This document shows positions 1 through 7,627 of a stretch of 64,000 nucleotides of DNA, one piece after another; the first letter of the stretch is position 1, and every line of letters starts with the position of its first letter. Location of the stretch: positions 744,001-808,000 of the forward strand of contig NZ_CAHJXO010000001.1 of the NCBI RefSeq assembly GCF_903645305.1. The letters run 5' to 3'. The notes below the pieces were generated by a model. It searched no databases. It had not been told where the DNA came from and saw only the letters and a list, made by a program, of their open reading frames with translations. This DNA is from Corynebacterium sp. Marseille-P4321 (GTDB taxonomy: Bacteria > Actinomycetota > Actinomycetes > Mycobacteriales > Mycobacteriaceae). The translations under genes and the position numbers were made by a program.

Positions 1-375
1 GGGCTCGGTGTCGATGCAGCCGGTGGGGTGGTCCAAGAACTCGTCGACAAGCCGCACGCTTGCATTCGCCAACCGTGCCGCGGCGTGCACCGGACCAGCG
101 CCCGCGGCGATCTGCTCCGCCTGCGCGCGGGTTGCCTCAGGCTTCCACGCGGACACCCCATGTCGCGCGATGCCGTGCTCACCCGCGACAACCACCGCGC
201 GTGCGCGGGCGAACGGCGCAGGGATCTCGCTGTGCTGCGCAGCCGCAATCCACCCTCCCACGGCGCCGAGGCGACCAAGCGAACGGCCGCCCGGGGTGCG
301 CTCGAGCTCATCGGCGATGCGGCGCGCATGCGACTCGGCGGGCGCTTGAACTGGAGGAAACTCTGCTGGGGCCAC
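1..375 (-). CDS. cobT: CobT, nicotinate-nucleotide:dimethylbenzimidazole phosphoribosyltransferase (partial, C-terminus outside window)
   Basis: The reverse strand reads open from a GTG at 375 to the window edge (125 codons, no stop). The product starts VAPAEFPPVQ and contains LGRLGAVGGWIAAAQ, ARAVVVAGEHGIARHGVSAW and VRLVDEF, which match the N-terminal half of CobT. CobT transfers phosphoribose from nicotinate mononucleotide to dimethylbenzimidazole during lower-loop assembly of cobalamin. The start lies 12 bp after the stop of the upstream DUF3043 gene on the same strand, so the two may be cotranscribed. I see no clear ribosome-binding site before the GTG, so the exact start is uncertain. 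The catalytic C-terminal region lies outside the window. Confidence 0.85.
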   Translation of the reverse strand, partial: MAPAEFPPVQAPAESHARRIADELERTPGGRSLGRLGAVGGWIAAAQHSEIPAPFARARAVVVAGEHGIARHGVSAWKPEATRAQAEQIAAGAGPVHAAARLANASVRLVDEFLDHPTGCIDTEP

Positions 376-386
376 GAGAATCGAGC

Positions 387-1106
387 CTAGACCTTCGCGC
401 CGATGGACACCTGCGGCTTCGGCGAGCGCCAGTTACGCGGCTGAGTGGAGCGCGAGAACGCATACATGCCCAGGCCGAAACCGGTGTCGGCCTCAGGGAA
501 CTTCGCGCGAACCGCCCGGTTGGCGCGGCTACCGATGATGAAGCCCTCGATGACGATAGTCAGGATGAACACCATCGAAGCGATGCTGAGGAACGCGGCT
601 ACGCGGGGCAGCCAGGTGCCGATCAACATGGCCAGCAGCATCACAAGCGCGACTGGCATGACGTAGTTATTGAAGAAGCGCTGCGAGTCCACCCAATCGC
701 GCACGTAGCGGCGCACTGGGCCGCGGTCGCGTTCCATGAGGTAGCGCTCGTCGCCCGCGTCGATATACGTCTGCATCTCGCGGTTGCGCGCGCGGTTTTC
801 CTCGCGCTCCTTCTTCTTATAGGCCTTCCATTCCTCTTTGGACATGGATTTCTTGAGCTCTTTGCGGCGCTGTTGTTGTTGTGCCGGGCTCAATGCGTTC
901 GGGTCGCGCACCACGCCGCGTTTGACCTCTTGGTCGTGGCGCTTCGGAGTTGGCCGGCCCTTCGGCGGGGTGTAGCCCTTCGGGTACTTCGGCTCCTCGG
1001 GGGTCTGGGTTTCGCCGCTGGCGGCACCTGTGTCGGGCAGTTCGACCTTGGTCGAGCCGCCGGCCGCCTCAGCTGCTTGCTCGGGTTTCTGCCAGGGAAG
1101 TTTCAC
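387..1106 (-). CDS. DUF3043 family membrane protein
   Basis: A 239-residue protein from a GTG at 1106 (VKLPWQKPEQ). This start was chosen over an upstream ATG because the earlier residues are low-complexity and the family typically begins with a short KLPW-type motif. The first ~110 residues are hydrophilic and Lys/Arg/Glu-rich (RKELKKSMSKEEWKAYKKKE), followed by a conserved RYVRDWVDSQRFFNNYVMP stretch and two hydrophobic segments at about residues 145-165 and 170-190. The architecture fits the actinobacterial DUF3043 family, which has no assigned function. It lies divergently from the Fe-S assembly gene and immediately upstream of cobT. Function unknown. Confidence 0.8.
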   Translation of the reverse strand: MKLPWQKPEQAAEAAGGSTKVELPDTGAASGETQTPEEPKYPKGYTPPKGRPTPKRHDQEVKRGVVRDPNALSPAQQQQRRKELKKSMSKEEWKAYKKKEREENRARNREMQTYIDAGDERYLMERDRGPVRRYVRDWVDSQRFFNNYVMPVALVMLLAMLIGTWLPRVAAFLSIASMVFILTIVIEGFIIGSRANRAVRAKFPEADTGFGLGMYAFSRSTQPRNWRSPKPQVSIGAKV

Positions 1107-1172
1107 GCCCACTAGGCTACAAGGCCGGAGGCGTGGAATACGCACCGGGCTAGGTTGGTTGCACCCGTGGAA

Positions 1173-1199
1173 TTGAGTGTGCCCCTTACCCCGTATAGT
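1173..1199 (+). promoter_or_regulatory. Candidate promoter of the ErpA-like gene
   Basis: TTGAGT at 1173-1178 and TATAGT at 1194-1199 are separated by 15 bp, in the divergent gap between DUF3043 and the Fe-S gene. The -10 is good; the spacing is short. A ribosome-binding site GAAGGAG follows about 10 bp before the ATG at 1259. Confidence 0.45.
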
Positions 1200-1258
1200 G
1201 GCGGGGCGTACGATGGGGCAGCACTCCACATCAATACACGTGCGAAGGAGAATCTTTC

Positions 1259-1603
1259 ATGACTGCACCTGCATCCACCACCGGTGTGACGCTGACGGAC
1301 GCCGCGGCTGCAAAGGCTAAGGCGCTGCTGGACCAGGAGGGCCGCAACGATCTCTCCTTGCGCATTGCCGTGCAGCCGGGTGGCTGCGCTGGCCTGCGCT
1401 ACCAGCTCTACTTCGACGACCGTGACTTGGACGGCGACAAGGCGGACGAGGTCGGCGGCGTGCGCCTCGTGGTGGACAAGATGAGCGTGCCGTACCTGAT
1501 GGGTGCGACCATCGACTTCGCCGACACGATCGAGCAGCAGGGTTTCACCATCGATAACCCGAACGCCGGCTCGGCGTGCGCCTGCGGCGATTCGTTTAAC
1601 TAA
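1259..1603 (+). CDS. erpA: HesB/IscA/ErpA-type iron-sulfur cluster carrier
   Basis: This 114-residue A-type carrier has the three Fe-S ligand cysteines of the family: Cys43 in GGCAGLRY and Cys107 and Cys109 in the C-terminal ACACGDSF (family form CGCGxSF). The size is typical. A-type carriers accept [4Fe-4S] or [2Fe-2S] clusters from the scaffold and deliver them to apoproteins in the cytoplasm. The gene stands alone between two reverse-strand operons, with a GAAGGAG site before its ATG, and ends 9 bp from the convergent S41 peptidase gene. The symbol erpA is assigned by family and could equally be written iscA-like; there is no other Fe-S assembly gene beside it. Nearby respiratory genes (Rieske protein QcrA) are plausible clients by inference only. 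Confidence 0.9.
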   Translation: MTAPASTTGVTLTDAAAAKAKALLDQEGRNDLSLRIAVQPGGCAGLRYQLYFDDRDLDGDKADEVGGVRLVVDKMSVPYLMGATIDFADTIEQQGFTIDNPNAGSACACGDSFN

Positions 1604-1612
1604 CTGGTTCCC

Positions 1613-2617
1613 CTAGGAAGCGCAGCCGTACTCTGCCCGCAGCCACTCCTTGGCTGTGGGCATTGTCGTATCTTCACGGGCGTCGGTGTCCGGCGGCACG
1701 GGGTCTTCCCCGAACACCTCCCCGGTGCGGGCCTTATCCCAAGCCTGCGTGATCACGAGGACGGAGCCGTCCGGGAAGTCGAACACAGAGTTCGAGGACG
1801 CGTACCCGGCGGTGAGGGAGCCGAAGCTGCGCGAGCGATCCAGGCCACGAAACGCCAGCATTGCCGCCTCGCCGGATGAACCCGTGTTCTCGTCTACCAG
1901 CACCGCCACGGGTGCATCCCACTTGCCTGCCGGCTCGCTCAGCGCCATGCCTGTCGGCGAGATGGAGTTTCCCTCGACCTCGATCGACATTTCTCCCGCC
2001 GCGAATTGGAAGAAGAAGGCGGGTCCGTCGGGCAGGAGCGGAGACACGCCGGCGAGCATCGGGTACATATTGCCGCCGGTGTTTCCGCGCAGGTCAACTA
2101 TCGCGCCGCAGGCGCCCTGGTCCCGCGCGGAAGCGAGTTCGGTGCCGAGGGCATCGGCGTAGCGCTGCCCGTCGTCGTGCCGGGAGATGGCCGGTACGGT
2201 GACAATTGCCACCTCGCCGTCGATTTCCACGCCAGCGGAGGAGTCCGGCCCTGTGTCCTCCTGAGATTCCCCGCCAGTTTCCTCGCCCGGGCGCAGTAGC
2301 GCGGAGTGTTTGCCGCCGGCGGCGGAAACGGCAGCGTCGATAAGCGGGTAAAGCTCCTCGCGGCTCGAGGCGGCTGAGGCAGCATCCAACGCTGCCGCAC
2401 GGGCCGCGGCGTACTCGAGGGAGTCCGCGTACACCCCGAGGTCGGTGAGCTCGAGCACGGTTTGGGTGTAGCGCTTCGGCGTATCGGTGCCCAGAAATCG
2501 CGCGGTGCCCGTGAGCTTCGCGCTCAGGACGGGTCCGTAGAAGTAGAGGGCCACGCCAGCGAGCACGAGAAGGGCGATCGCTAGAACGCCGAGCGCCCGC
2601 CAGATTTTCGCAGCCAT
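1613..2617 (-). CDS. S41 family peptidase (tail-specific protease-like), membrane-anchored
   Basis: A 334-residue protein starting MAAKIWRALGVLAIALLVLAG, with one N-terminal membrane anchor (about residues 5-27). The S41 core follows: IVDLRGNTGGNMYPML near the middle, then the nucleophile region ENTGSSGEAAM and GSLTAGYASSNSVFDFPDG. No PDZ domain is evident, and the Lys of the CtpA-type Ser-Lys dyad is not obvious; GSLTAGYASS looks more like the S41B (tricorn/IRBP-like) layout. It is expected to act outside the membrane on protein C-termini. The ATG at 2617 shares one base with the asnB stop (TAATG), so it is translationally coupled to the amidotransferase gene, which suggests an envelope role. 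The substrate is unknown. Confidence 0.8.
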   Translation of the reverse strand: MAAKIWRALGVLAIALLVLAGVALYFYGPVLSAKLTGTARFLGTDTPKRYTQTVLELTDLGVYADSLEYAAARAAALDAASAASSREELYPLIDAAVSAAGGKHSALLRPGEETGGESQEDTGPDSSAGVEIDGEVAIVTVPAISRHDDGQRYADALGTELASARDQGACGAIVDLRGNTGGNMYPMLAGVSPLLPDGPAFFFQFAAGEMSIEVEGNSISPTGMALSEPAGKWDAPVAVLVDENTGSSGEAAMLAFRGLDRSRSFGSLTAGYASSNSVFDFPDGSVLVITQAWDKARTGEVFGEDPVPPDTDAREDTTMPTAKEWLRAEYGCAS

Positions 2618-4533
2618 TAGAGTTGGACCGGGTAATCTCTGTGCTCGATCTGCGGGTCGATGCGTCCCTCGACGAAGATGCCGTGCCAGACCATGAATGC
2701 CAGCACCGTCCACAGGCGGCGGGAGTGGTCGGAAACGCCGTCGCGGTGCTCCTTGAGCATCTCCAGCACCTGGTCCTTGGCAAAGATGTCGTCGGTCTGG
2801 GACTCGCGGATGGTGTCCTGCGCCCAGCCGAAGAGCTCGTCGCCCGCTAGCCAGTGACGCATCGGCACCGGGAAGCCCAGCTTCTTGCGGTGCAGCACGT
2901 GTGGCGGCACGATCTGCTCCATCGCCTTGCGCAGCGCGTACTTGGTGGTGCCGTTGGCGATCTTCTGATCGTGCGGGATCTTCTGCGCGATCTCGAAGAC
3001 TTCCTTGTCCAAGAACGGCACGCGCAGCTCGAGGGAGTTGGCCATGTTCATCTTGTCGGCCTTGACCAGGATGTCGCCGCGCATCCAGGTGAACAGGTCG
3101 AGGTTCTGCATGCGCGCCACCGGATCCATCTCGGTGGACGCCGCGTAGATCGGCGCGGTGACCTCGCGGTGGTCCCACTCGCGTTTCGCCCACGGCAGCA
3201 CACGCTGGAGCTGGTCGAAGTTGAAGGAGCGGGCGTTGCCGTAGTAGCGGTCCTCGATCGGGGTGGTGCCGCGCTCAAGCAGGCTCTTGCCTTTCATGCC
3301 GTCGGGCAGCACGCGGGAAAGCCGGTTCAGGCCGCGATTGAGCGTGGCAGGCAGCTTCTCAAACGGTGCGAGCGACAGCGGCTCCTTATAAATGGTGTAA
3401 CCGCCGAACAGCTCGTCTGCGCCCTCGCCGGAGAGCACAACTTTCACGTGCTTTCGTGCCTCTTGCGCCACGAAGAACAACGGCACGAGCGAGGGGTCTG
3501 CCACCGGATCGTCTAGGTACCACATGATCTTCGGAATGGCGTCGGCGTATTCCTCGGGGCTGACAATCTTAACGATGTGCTCCACACCGATCGCCGCCGC
3601 CGACTCCGCTGCGACATCTACCTCGGAGTACCCCTCACGCTCAAAGCCGGTGGTGAAGGTGAGCAGGTCCGGGTTGTGGCGCTTCGCCAGCGCTGCGATC
3701 GCGGTGGAGTCGATGCCGCCAGAAAGGAAGGAGCCCACGGTGACGTCTGCGCGCATGTGCTTTTCGACGGAATCCTCCAACGCGGCCGCGATCTCGTCGT
3801 AAAGCTTCTGCTCATTGTCCACCTTCAGCGGGGTGAAGTGCGGGCGGAAGTAGCGGTCGGAGTGCACTTCGCCGCCAGGCTTGAGGGTGACGGTGCAACC
3901 GGATTCCACGCGGCGGATATCCTCGTGCAAGCTCTCCGGCTCCGGGACGTACTGCAGGTCCACGTAGTGCTCGATCGCGCGGCGGTCCAGACCTAGGCCT
4001 AGACCGAGCTCGTCGGCCATCTCAAGGATGGACTTCTTCTCCGATGCGAACACGGTGCCAGCTTCGGTGGTGGCGTAGTACAGCGGTTTGATGCCGAACT
4101 GGTCGCGGGCCGCAAACATCGTCTCCGACTCCGTATCCCAGATGACGAAAGCGAACATGCCGCGCAGGTGCTCGACCACGTTCGCGCCCCAGTGGTGGTA
4201 GCCAACAACAATCGGCTCCCCGTCGCCCTCAGTGTTGAAGGTGTAACCAGCTGCCTGAAGTTCCTCGCGCAGCTCCACGTAGTTGTAGATCTCGCCGTTG
4301 AACGTCAGCGCGTAACGCTCGGGGTTGTCCTCCGGGCCCCAGCGCAGAGGCTGGTGGGAATGCTCGATATCGATAATGGCCAAGCGGTTGAAACCGAACA
4401 CTGCGTTATCGTCGTTCCAGGTGCCGGCCGCGTCCGGGCCGCGGTGATACATGCACTGCAATGAGCGCCCCACGGCGTCGACGTAATCCGGTCCGTTACC
4501 GCCCGCGGTGAGCATCGCAATAAGGCCACACAT
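2617..4533 (-). CDS. asnB: Glutamine-dependent amidotransferase AsnB/LtsA (asparagine synthetase family)
   Basis: This 638-residue protein has an N-terminal class II glutaminase domain beginning MCGLIAM, with catalytic Cys2, followed by the PP-loop ATP-pyrophosphatase motif SGGIDSTAIAAL and the conserved LSGEGADELFGGY. The family makes asparagine from aspartate and glutamine. The Corynebacterium glutamicum member LtsA is known to amidate meso-diaminopimelate in peptidoglycan, with loss causing lysozyme sensitivity. Position next to ctaC and length match that member, so wall amidation is the likely role here. The ribosome-binding site AAGGAGAGG precedes the ATG, and a GC hairpin lies just upstream in the leader. 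The downstream S41 peptidase is translationally coupled. Confidence 0.92.
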   Translation of the reverse strand: MCGLIAMLTAGGNGPDYVDAVGRSLQCMYHRGPDAAGTWNDDNAVFGFNRLAIIDIEHSHQPLRWGPEDNPERYALTFNGEIYNYVELREELQAAGYTFNTEGDGEPIVVGYHHWGANVVEHLRGMFAFVIWDTESETMFAARDQFGIKPLYYATTEAGTVFASEKKSILEMADELGLGLGLDRRAIEHYVDLQYVPEPESLHEDIRRVESGCTVTLKPGGEVHSDRYFRPHFTPLKVDNEQKLYDEIAAALEDSVEKHMRADVTVGSFLSGGIDSTAIAALAKRHNPDLLTFTTGFEREGYSEVDVAAESAAAIGVEHIVKIVSPEEYADAIPKIMWYLDDPVADPSLVPLFFVAQEARKHVKVVLSGEGADELFGGYTIYKEPLSLAPFEKLPATLNRGLNRLSRVLPDGMKGKSLLERGTTPIEDRYYGNARSFNFDQLQRVLPWAKREWDHREVTAPIYAASTEMDPVARMQNLDLFTWMRGDILVKADKMNMANSLELRVPFLDKEVFEIAQKIPHDQKIANGTTKYALRKAMEQIVPPHVLHRKKLGFPVPMRHWLAGDELFGWAQDTIRESQTDDIFAKDQVLEMLKEHRDGVSDHSRRLWTVLAFMVWHGIFVEGRIDPQIEHRDYPVQL

Positions 4534-4961
4534 CGTTGTTGGAACCTCTCCTTATATATATGGTGCACCCCGCTTGATGCGGGGCCCGTTCACACCGTGC
4601 TGAACAATGCCTTCAACAATAGGGTTTCGGTTACGCAACGGGCGAACCAGACACGTCCACCTTTTGCCGTGCCCCATAAGGGGGCCAACTAATGGATGAA
4701 CCCGCTGCGCGGTTGGAGACGCTGCCAAAACCGGTCGCATCGACTGGCGCCTAAATCCCAGCAAACTGGCGCTATTGTCGTGTGCGGCCGATGGGGGAGG
4801 TGGGCAGGACGGCTGAAAACGACGAAGGATTCCCGAGATTCCAACAGCCTTGCGGCTTTGAACTATTCTGGCCACGTAGGAATGTTTCCGCTTTGGCATG
4901 TTTTGAGTGTCAATTGCGTAAATGTTCAGTGATTGAAGTGTGGACAGGAAGGCAGACACAC
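4534..4961. other. Divergent intergenic region between asnB and ctaC
   Basis: 428 bp without a convincing gene. It must hold the asnB (reverse) and ctaC (forward) promoters. On the reverse strand the asnB leader carries a hairpin at 4568-4584 (CCCCGC / GCGGGG, 5-nt loop) and an AT-rich run before the ribosome-binding site. Forward, GTGTGGACAGGAAGG supplies the ctaC ribosome-binding site. TTGGCA at 4893-4898 is a possible -35, but I find no well-spaced -10. A 135-codon reverse reading frame crosses the region and is judged spurious. Confidence 0.6.
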
Positions 4962-6056
4962 GTGGATAAGCAAGGAAACCGCGGAATCGCCAAGAAGATC
5001 GGCGTCGCGGGCTCGCTCCTGCTCGGAAGCTTCGCGCTGACGGGCTGCGATGTTGCGCCGCCGGAAGGCCTCGCGCGCATCCTCGACATGGGCTGGCCGG
5101 ATCCGGTGACCCCCGAAGGCACCCAGATGTACAACTTCTGGGTGTGGGTCTGGGTTGCCGCCTGGATCATCGGCATCATCATGTGGACGCTGTTCATCGT
5201 TGCGATTGTGAAGTGGAACCACAAAGCGCGCACCAAGCAGGGCGCTGGCGAGTTCCCGAAGCAACTGCAGTACAACGTGCCTCTCGAACTCGGTTTGACC
5301 GTCCTGCCGATCATCATCGTGATGGTGCTGTTCTTCTTCACCGTTCAGGCGCAAACGCACACCACCGCGCTGGATAAGAACCCGAAGGTGACGGTCGATG
5401 TTACGGCCTACCAGTGGAACTGGAAGTTCGGTTACGCCGAGGTTGACGGCGAGTTCACCGCGAACGGCCAGAAGTACGAAGGTGTGGACGAGGAGCGTCA
5501 GGCACTCGCTGAGGAGTCCAAGAAGGACCCAGAGGGCATGAAGAACGCGAACCCGATCCACGGTGCGTCCATGGGCGACCAGTCCTACCTCAACTTCAAC
5601 GAAATTGAGACAGTCGGCTCCACCGAAGAGGTTCCGGTGCTCGTGCTTCCGACCGATACCGCGATCGAGTTCCGTCTCGCGTCCGGCGATGTGAACCACG
5701 CATTCTGGGTTCCGGAGTTCCTGTTCAAGCGCGACGCTTACGCACACCCGGAAGCCAACCAGCAGCAGCGCAACTTCCAGATCGAGCGGATCGAGGAGAC
5801 CGGTGCATTTGTCGGCCGCTGTGCTGAGATGTGCGGTACCTACCACGCAATGATGAACTTTGAGGTCCGCGCGGTCACGCCGGAGCAGTTCTCGGACTAC
5901 ATGCAGTTCCGTATGAACAACCCGGAGGCTCCGAACTCCGAGGCTCTGGCTGCTATCGGCGAGGACCCGTACGCAACGTCCACCCGTCCGTTCGTTACCG
6001 ACCGCACCGGCTCGCGCGACGGCAACAACACCGTCGACCCGAACGCGACCGTTTAA
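4962..6056 (+). CDS. ctaC: Cytochrome c oxidase subunit II (aa3 type), lipoprotein
   Basis: A 364-residue protein from a GTG at 4962 (DKQGNRGIAKK), chosen because AGGAAGG lies about 10 bp upstream and a lipoprotein signal peptide follows at once (LTGC, lipidated Cys29). Two membrane helices (roughly residues 50-75 and 105-130) precede the cupredoxin domain. CuA ligands are visible: His246 in VNHAFW, then Cys287, Cys291, His295 and Met298 in CAEMCGTYHAMM. It passes electrons from the bcc complex to the haem a/CuB subunit CtaD, which is not in this window. A charged insert of about 60 residues between the helices and the CuA domain is usual for the actinobacterial supercomplex form. ctaF follows 18 bp downstream. 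Confidence 0.95.
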   Translation: MDKQGNRGIAKKIGVAGSLLLGSFALTGCDVAPPEGLARILDMGWPDPVTPEGTQMYNFWVWVWVAAWIIGIIMWTLFIVAIVKWNHKARTKQGAGEFPKQLQYNVPLELGLTVLPIIIVMVLFFFTVQAQTHTTALDKNPKVTVDVTAYQWNWKFGYAEVDGEFTANGQKYEGVDEERQALAEESKKDPEGMKNANPIHGASMGDQSYLNFNEIETVGSTEEVPVLVLPTDTAIEFRLASGDVNHAFWVPEFLFKRDAYAHPEANQQQRNFQIERIEETGAFVGRCAEMCGTYHAMMNFEVRAVTPEQFSDYMQFRMNNPEAPNSEALAAIGEDPYATSTRPFVTDRTGSRDGNNTVDPNATV

Positions 6057-6074
6057 GAAAGAGAGCAAGTAGCC

Positions 6075-6506
6075 ATGGGAACCGGTTCTAAAGTTTTCTA
6101 CGCTATCGGCACATTCCTTGCGTTGATGTCGGTGTTCTACATCCTGTCCACCACGTGGATCGGCGAGGATGCATACCTGTTCGGTCTTGAGTGGGTTGGC
6201 GCTGTCGGCCTAGTGCTCGCCACCGTGTTGTCCTTCATGATGGGCGGCTACCTCCACATCGCCGAATCTCGCATGGACATCGTCCCCGAGGACTGGGAAG
6301 AGGCCGAGATTGAGGACGGCGCTGGCGTGCTGGGCTTCTTCTCTCCGAGCTCCATCTGGCCGTTCGCGATGGCCGGCTCGATCCTGTTCTTCGGCCTGGG
6401 TATTGCTTTCTGGCAGCTGTGGCTAATTGCCATCGGCGGCGTAATGCTCATCTGGACGACTACCCAGTTGAACCTGCAGTACGGCATCCCGCGCGAGAAG
6501 CACTAG
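6075..6506 (+). CDS. ctaF: Cytochrome c oxidase subunit IV, actinobacterial CtaF
   Basis: A 143-residue protein with four hydrophobic segments: residues about 8-27, 37-57, 98-115 and 117-135. It follows ctaC by 18 bp, which fits the ctaCF operon of corynebacteria and mycobacteria. CtaF is the small fourth subunit of the actinobacterial aa3 oxidase in the bcc-aa3 supercomplex. AAGAAAGAGAGCAAG provides the purine-rich translation signal before the ATG. The gene is followed by two tandem hairpins, the second a good terminator. Confidence 0.93.
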   Translation: MGTGSKVFYAIGTFLALMSVFYILSTTWIGEDAYLFGLEWVGAVGLVLATVLSFMMGGYLHIAESRMDIVPEDWEEAEIEDGAGVLGFFSPSSIWPFAMAGSILFFGLGIAFWQLWLIAIGGVMLIWTTTQLNLQYGIPREKH

Positions 6507-6517
6507 AGACCGTGCGT

Positions 6518-6579
6518 TGCCCGGCCGCCTTCGCCGGGCATCAACCTTCCCCCGCCACGCAAAATGGTGGGGGATTTTG
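6518..6579 (+). terminator. Tandem hairpins with rho-independent terminator after ctaCF
   Basis: The first hairpin is an 8-bp stem (6518-6525 with 6533-6540, TGCCCGGC/GCCGGGCA). The second is a 9-bp stem with one G-T pair (6549-6557 with 6565-6573, CCCCCGCCA/TGGTGGGGG), followed by ATTTTGCTGTTT. The second should terminate ctaCF transcription. Confidence 0.8.
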
Positions 6580-6945
6580 CTGTTTCTGCCCGAGGGGGTG
6601 GCCCACCTGCTCCGGGGGTCAATCGAAAGTTGTGGCCCTGAAAGAGGTAGTTCCCCACAGTGTGAGATGGGGCACAGGCGGGAACTTTCTGATGATGGGG
6701 GTGGCGGTGGCTGGACAACCGCCTCGTCGGGGTGCAATTTTGCGGAAAGCACGCGTTACCCGAGATGTCGGGCGATGACCTGCAAAAATATCCGTCGTAA
6801 ATCGTGCGAAATAGTTCCCGGGAATTGCAGAAAACTTTTTTGTTGTTTCCAATGTCTTGGATGTGCAGGTGGATGACACTCTCACAGGAAAATCGCGGGG
6901 GTAAGTGAGATGAATATCAGAACCCGATAGGGGATAATCACATTC
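6580..6945 (+). other. Long regulatory region upstream of ctaE
   Basis: 366 bp without a credible gene. It contains a GlxR-like palindrome (6661-6676) framed by inverted AGTTCCC/GGGAACT arms, a CCCGA/TCGGG hairpin at 6759-6772, a perfect TTCCCGGGAA palindrome at 6815-6824, and a GATAAT -10 seven bases before the ctaE start. Confidence 0.6.
6661..6676. promoter_or_regulatory. GlxR/CRP-like binding site upstream of ctaE
   Basis: TGTGAGATGGGGCACA keeps TGTGA, the central T and CACA of the corynebacterial GlxR consensus TGTGANNTANNTCACA, with two deviations in the right half. GlxR is the cAMP-responsive global regulator of corynebacteria and is known to control respiratory genes. Seven-bp inverted arms at 6649-6655 and 6680-6686 surround it almost concentrically. 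Confidence 0.5.
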
Positions 6946-6946
6946 G
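6933..6946 (+). promoter_or_regulatory. ctaE -10 element predicting a leaderless transcript
   Basis: GATAAT at 6933-6938 is separated by 7 bp from the GTG at 6946, so transcription should begin at or next to the start codon. No well-spaced ribosome-binding site is present. No clear -35 is visible. Confidence 0.45.
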
Positions 6947-7566
6947 TGACGACCGCAGTTAATAACCAAGACATGGCGACACCGCAGAATCGTGTCCCCG
7001 TGCTGAACCGCCCCAATATGGTCAGCGTGGGCACGATTGCGTTCCTCGCCCAAGAGTTGATGTTCTTTGCCGGCTTGTTCGCGATGTACTTCACCTCGCG
7101 TGCAAACGGCCTCGCAGCCGGTGACTGGGAGAACCAGACCGCCCACTTGAACGTGATGTTCGGCCTGATCATCACGATCGTGCTGGTGGCCTCGTCCTTC
7201 ACGTCGCAGTTCGGCGTGTTCGCAGCCGAAAGGGGTGACGTCTTCGGCCTGCGCAAGTGGTTCGCAGTAACCATTGGTCTCGGCGTGATCTTCCTTGGCC
7301 TCGTTGCATATGAGTGGGCTGAGATGGCCACGCACGGTGTGACCCCGCAAGCCAGCTCGTACGGCTCGGTGTTCTACATCATCCCCGGCTTCCACATGCT
7401 GCACGTGACCGCCGGCATCATCGCCTTCGTCGTTGTGCTGTTGCGCGTTGCGAAGTCGAAGTTCACCCCGGCGCAGGCAACTGCGGCGATGGTGACCTCT
7501 TACTACTGGCACTTCGTCGATGCCATCTGGATCGGCGTGTTCATCACTCTGTACCTCGTTCAGTAG
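6946..7566 (+). CDS. ctaE: Cytochrome c oxidase subunit III
   Basis: A 206-residue haem-copper oxidase subunit III with five hydrophobic segments. It begins [41 protein letters not shown], as actinobacterial CtaE does; the [11 protein letters not shown] block and [11 protein letters not shown] are family signatures. It is part of the aa3 oxidase core. The gene leads ctaE-qcrC-qcrA-qcrB, the usual arrangement that ties oxidase and bcc complex expression together. The GTG start at 6946 has a -10 box directly upstream, predicting leaderless translation. A hairpin follows in the gap to qcrC. Confidence 0.95.
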   Translation: MTTAVNNQDMATPQNRVPVLNRPNMVSVGTIAFLAQELMFFAGLFAMYFTSRANGLAAGDWENQTAHLNVMFGLIITIVLVASSFTSQFGVFAAERGDVFGLRKWFAVTIGLGVIFLGLVAYEWAEMATHGVTPQASSYGSVFYIIPGFHMLHVTAGIIAFVVVLLRVAKSKFTPAQATAAMVTSYYWHFVDAIWIGVFITLYLVQ

Positions 7567-7590
7567 GGCCGACAGGGCTTCGGCCTTTTC
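7565..7590 (+). terminator. Intercistronic hairpin between ctaE and qcrC (possible partial terminator)
   Basis: GGCCGA at 7567-7572 pairs with TCGGCC at 7580-7585 (7-nt loop), extendable by flanking A-T and G-T pairs, and is followed by TTTTC. It resembles a weak rho-independent terminator inside an otherwise continuous operon and could lower or stabilise the qcrCAB message. Confidence 0.5.
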
Positions 7591-7627
7591 ACGGACAGTT
7601 ACTGATAAGCAGCTCAAAGGGAACACA

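Noticed and set aside
2618-3193. A 5' extension of the S41 peptidase frame across asnB
   Set aside because: The added residues are Arg/Gly/Ala-rich without homology; the TAATG junction at 2617 and the membrane anchor starting there mark the true start.
4552-4959. A 135-codon reverse reading frame in the asnB-ctaC gap
   Set aside because: It ends just before asnB, has no recognisable domain, and would occupy both promoters. Composition (Arg/Pro/Ser-rich) is that of chance open frames in GC-rich DNA.
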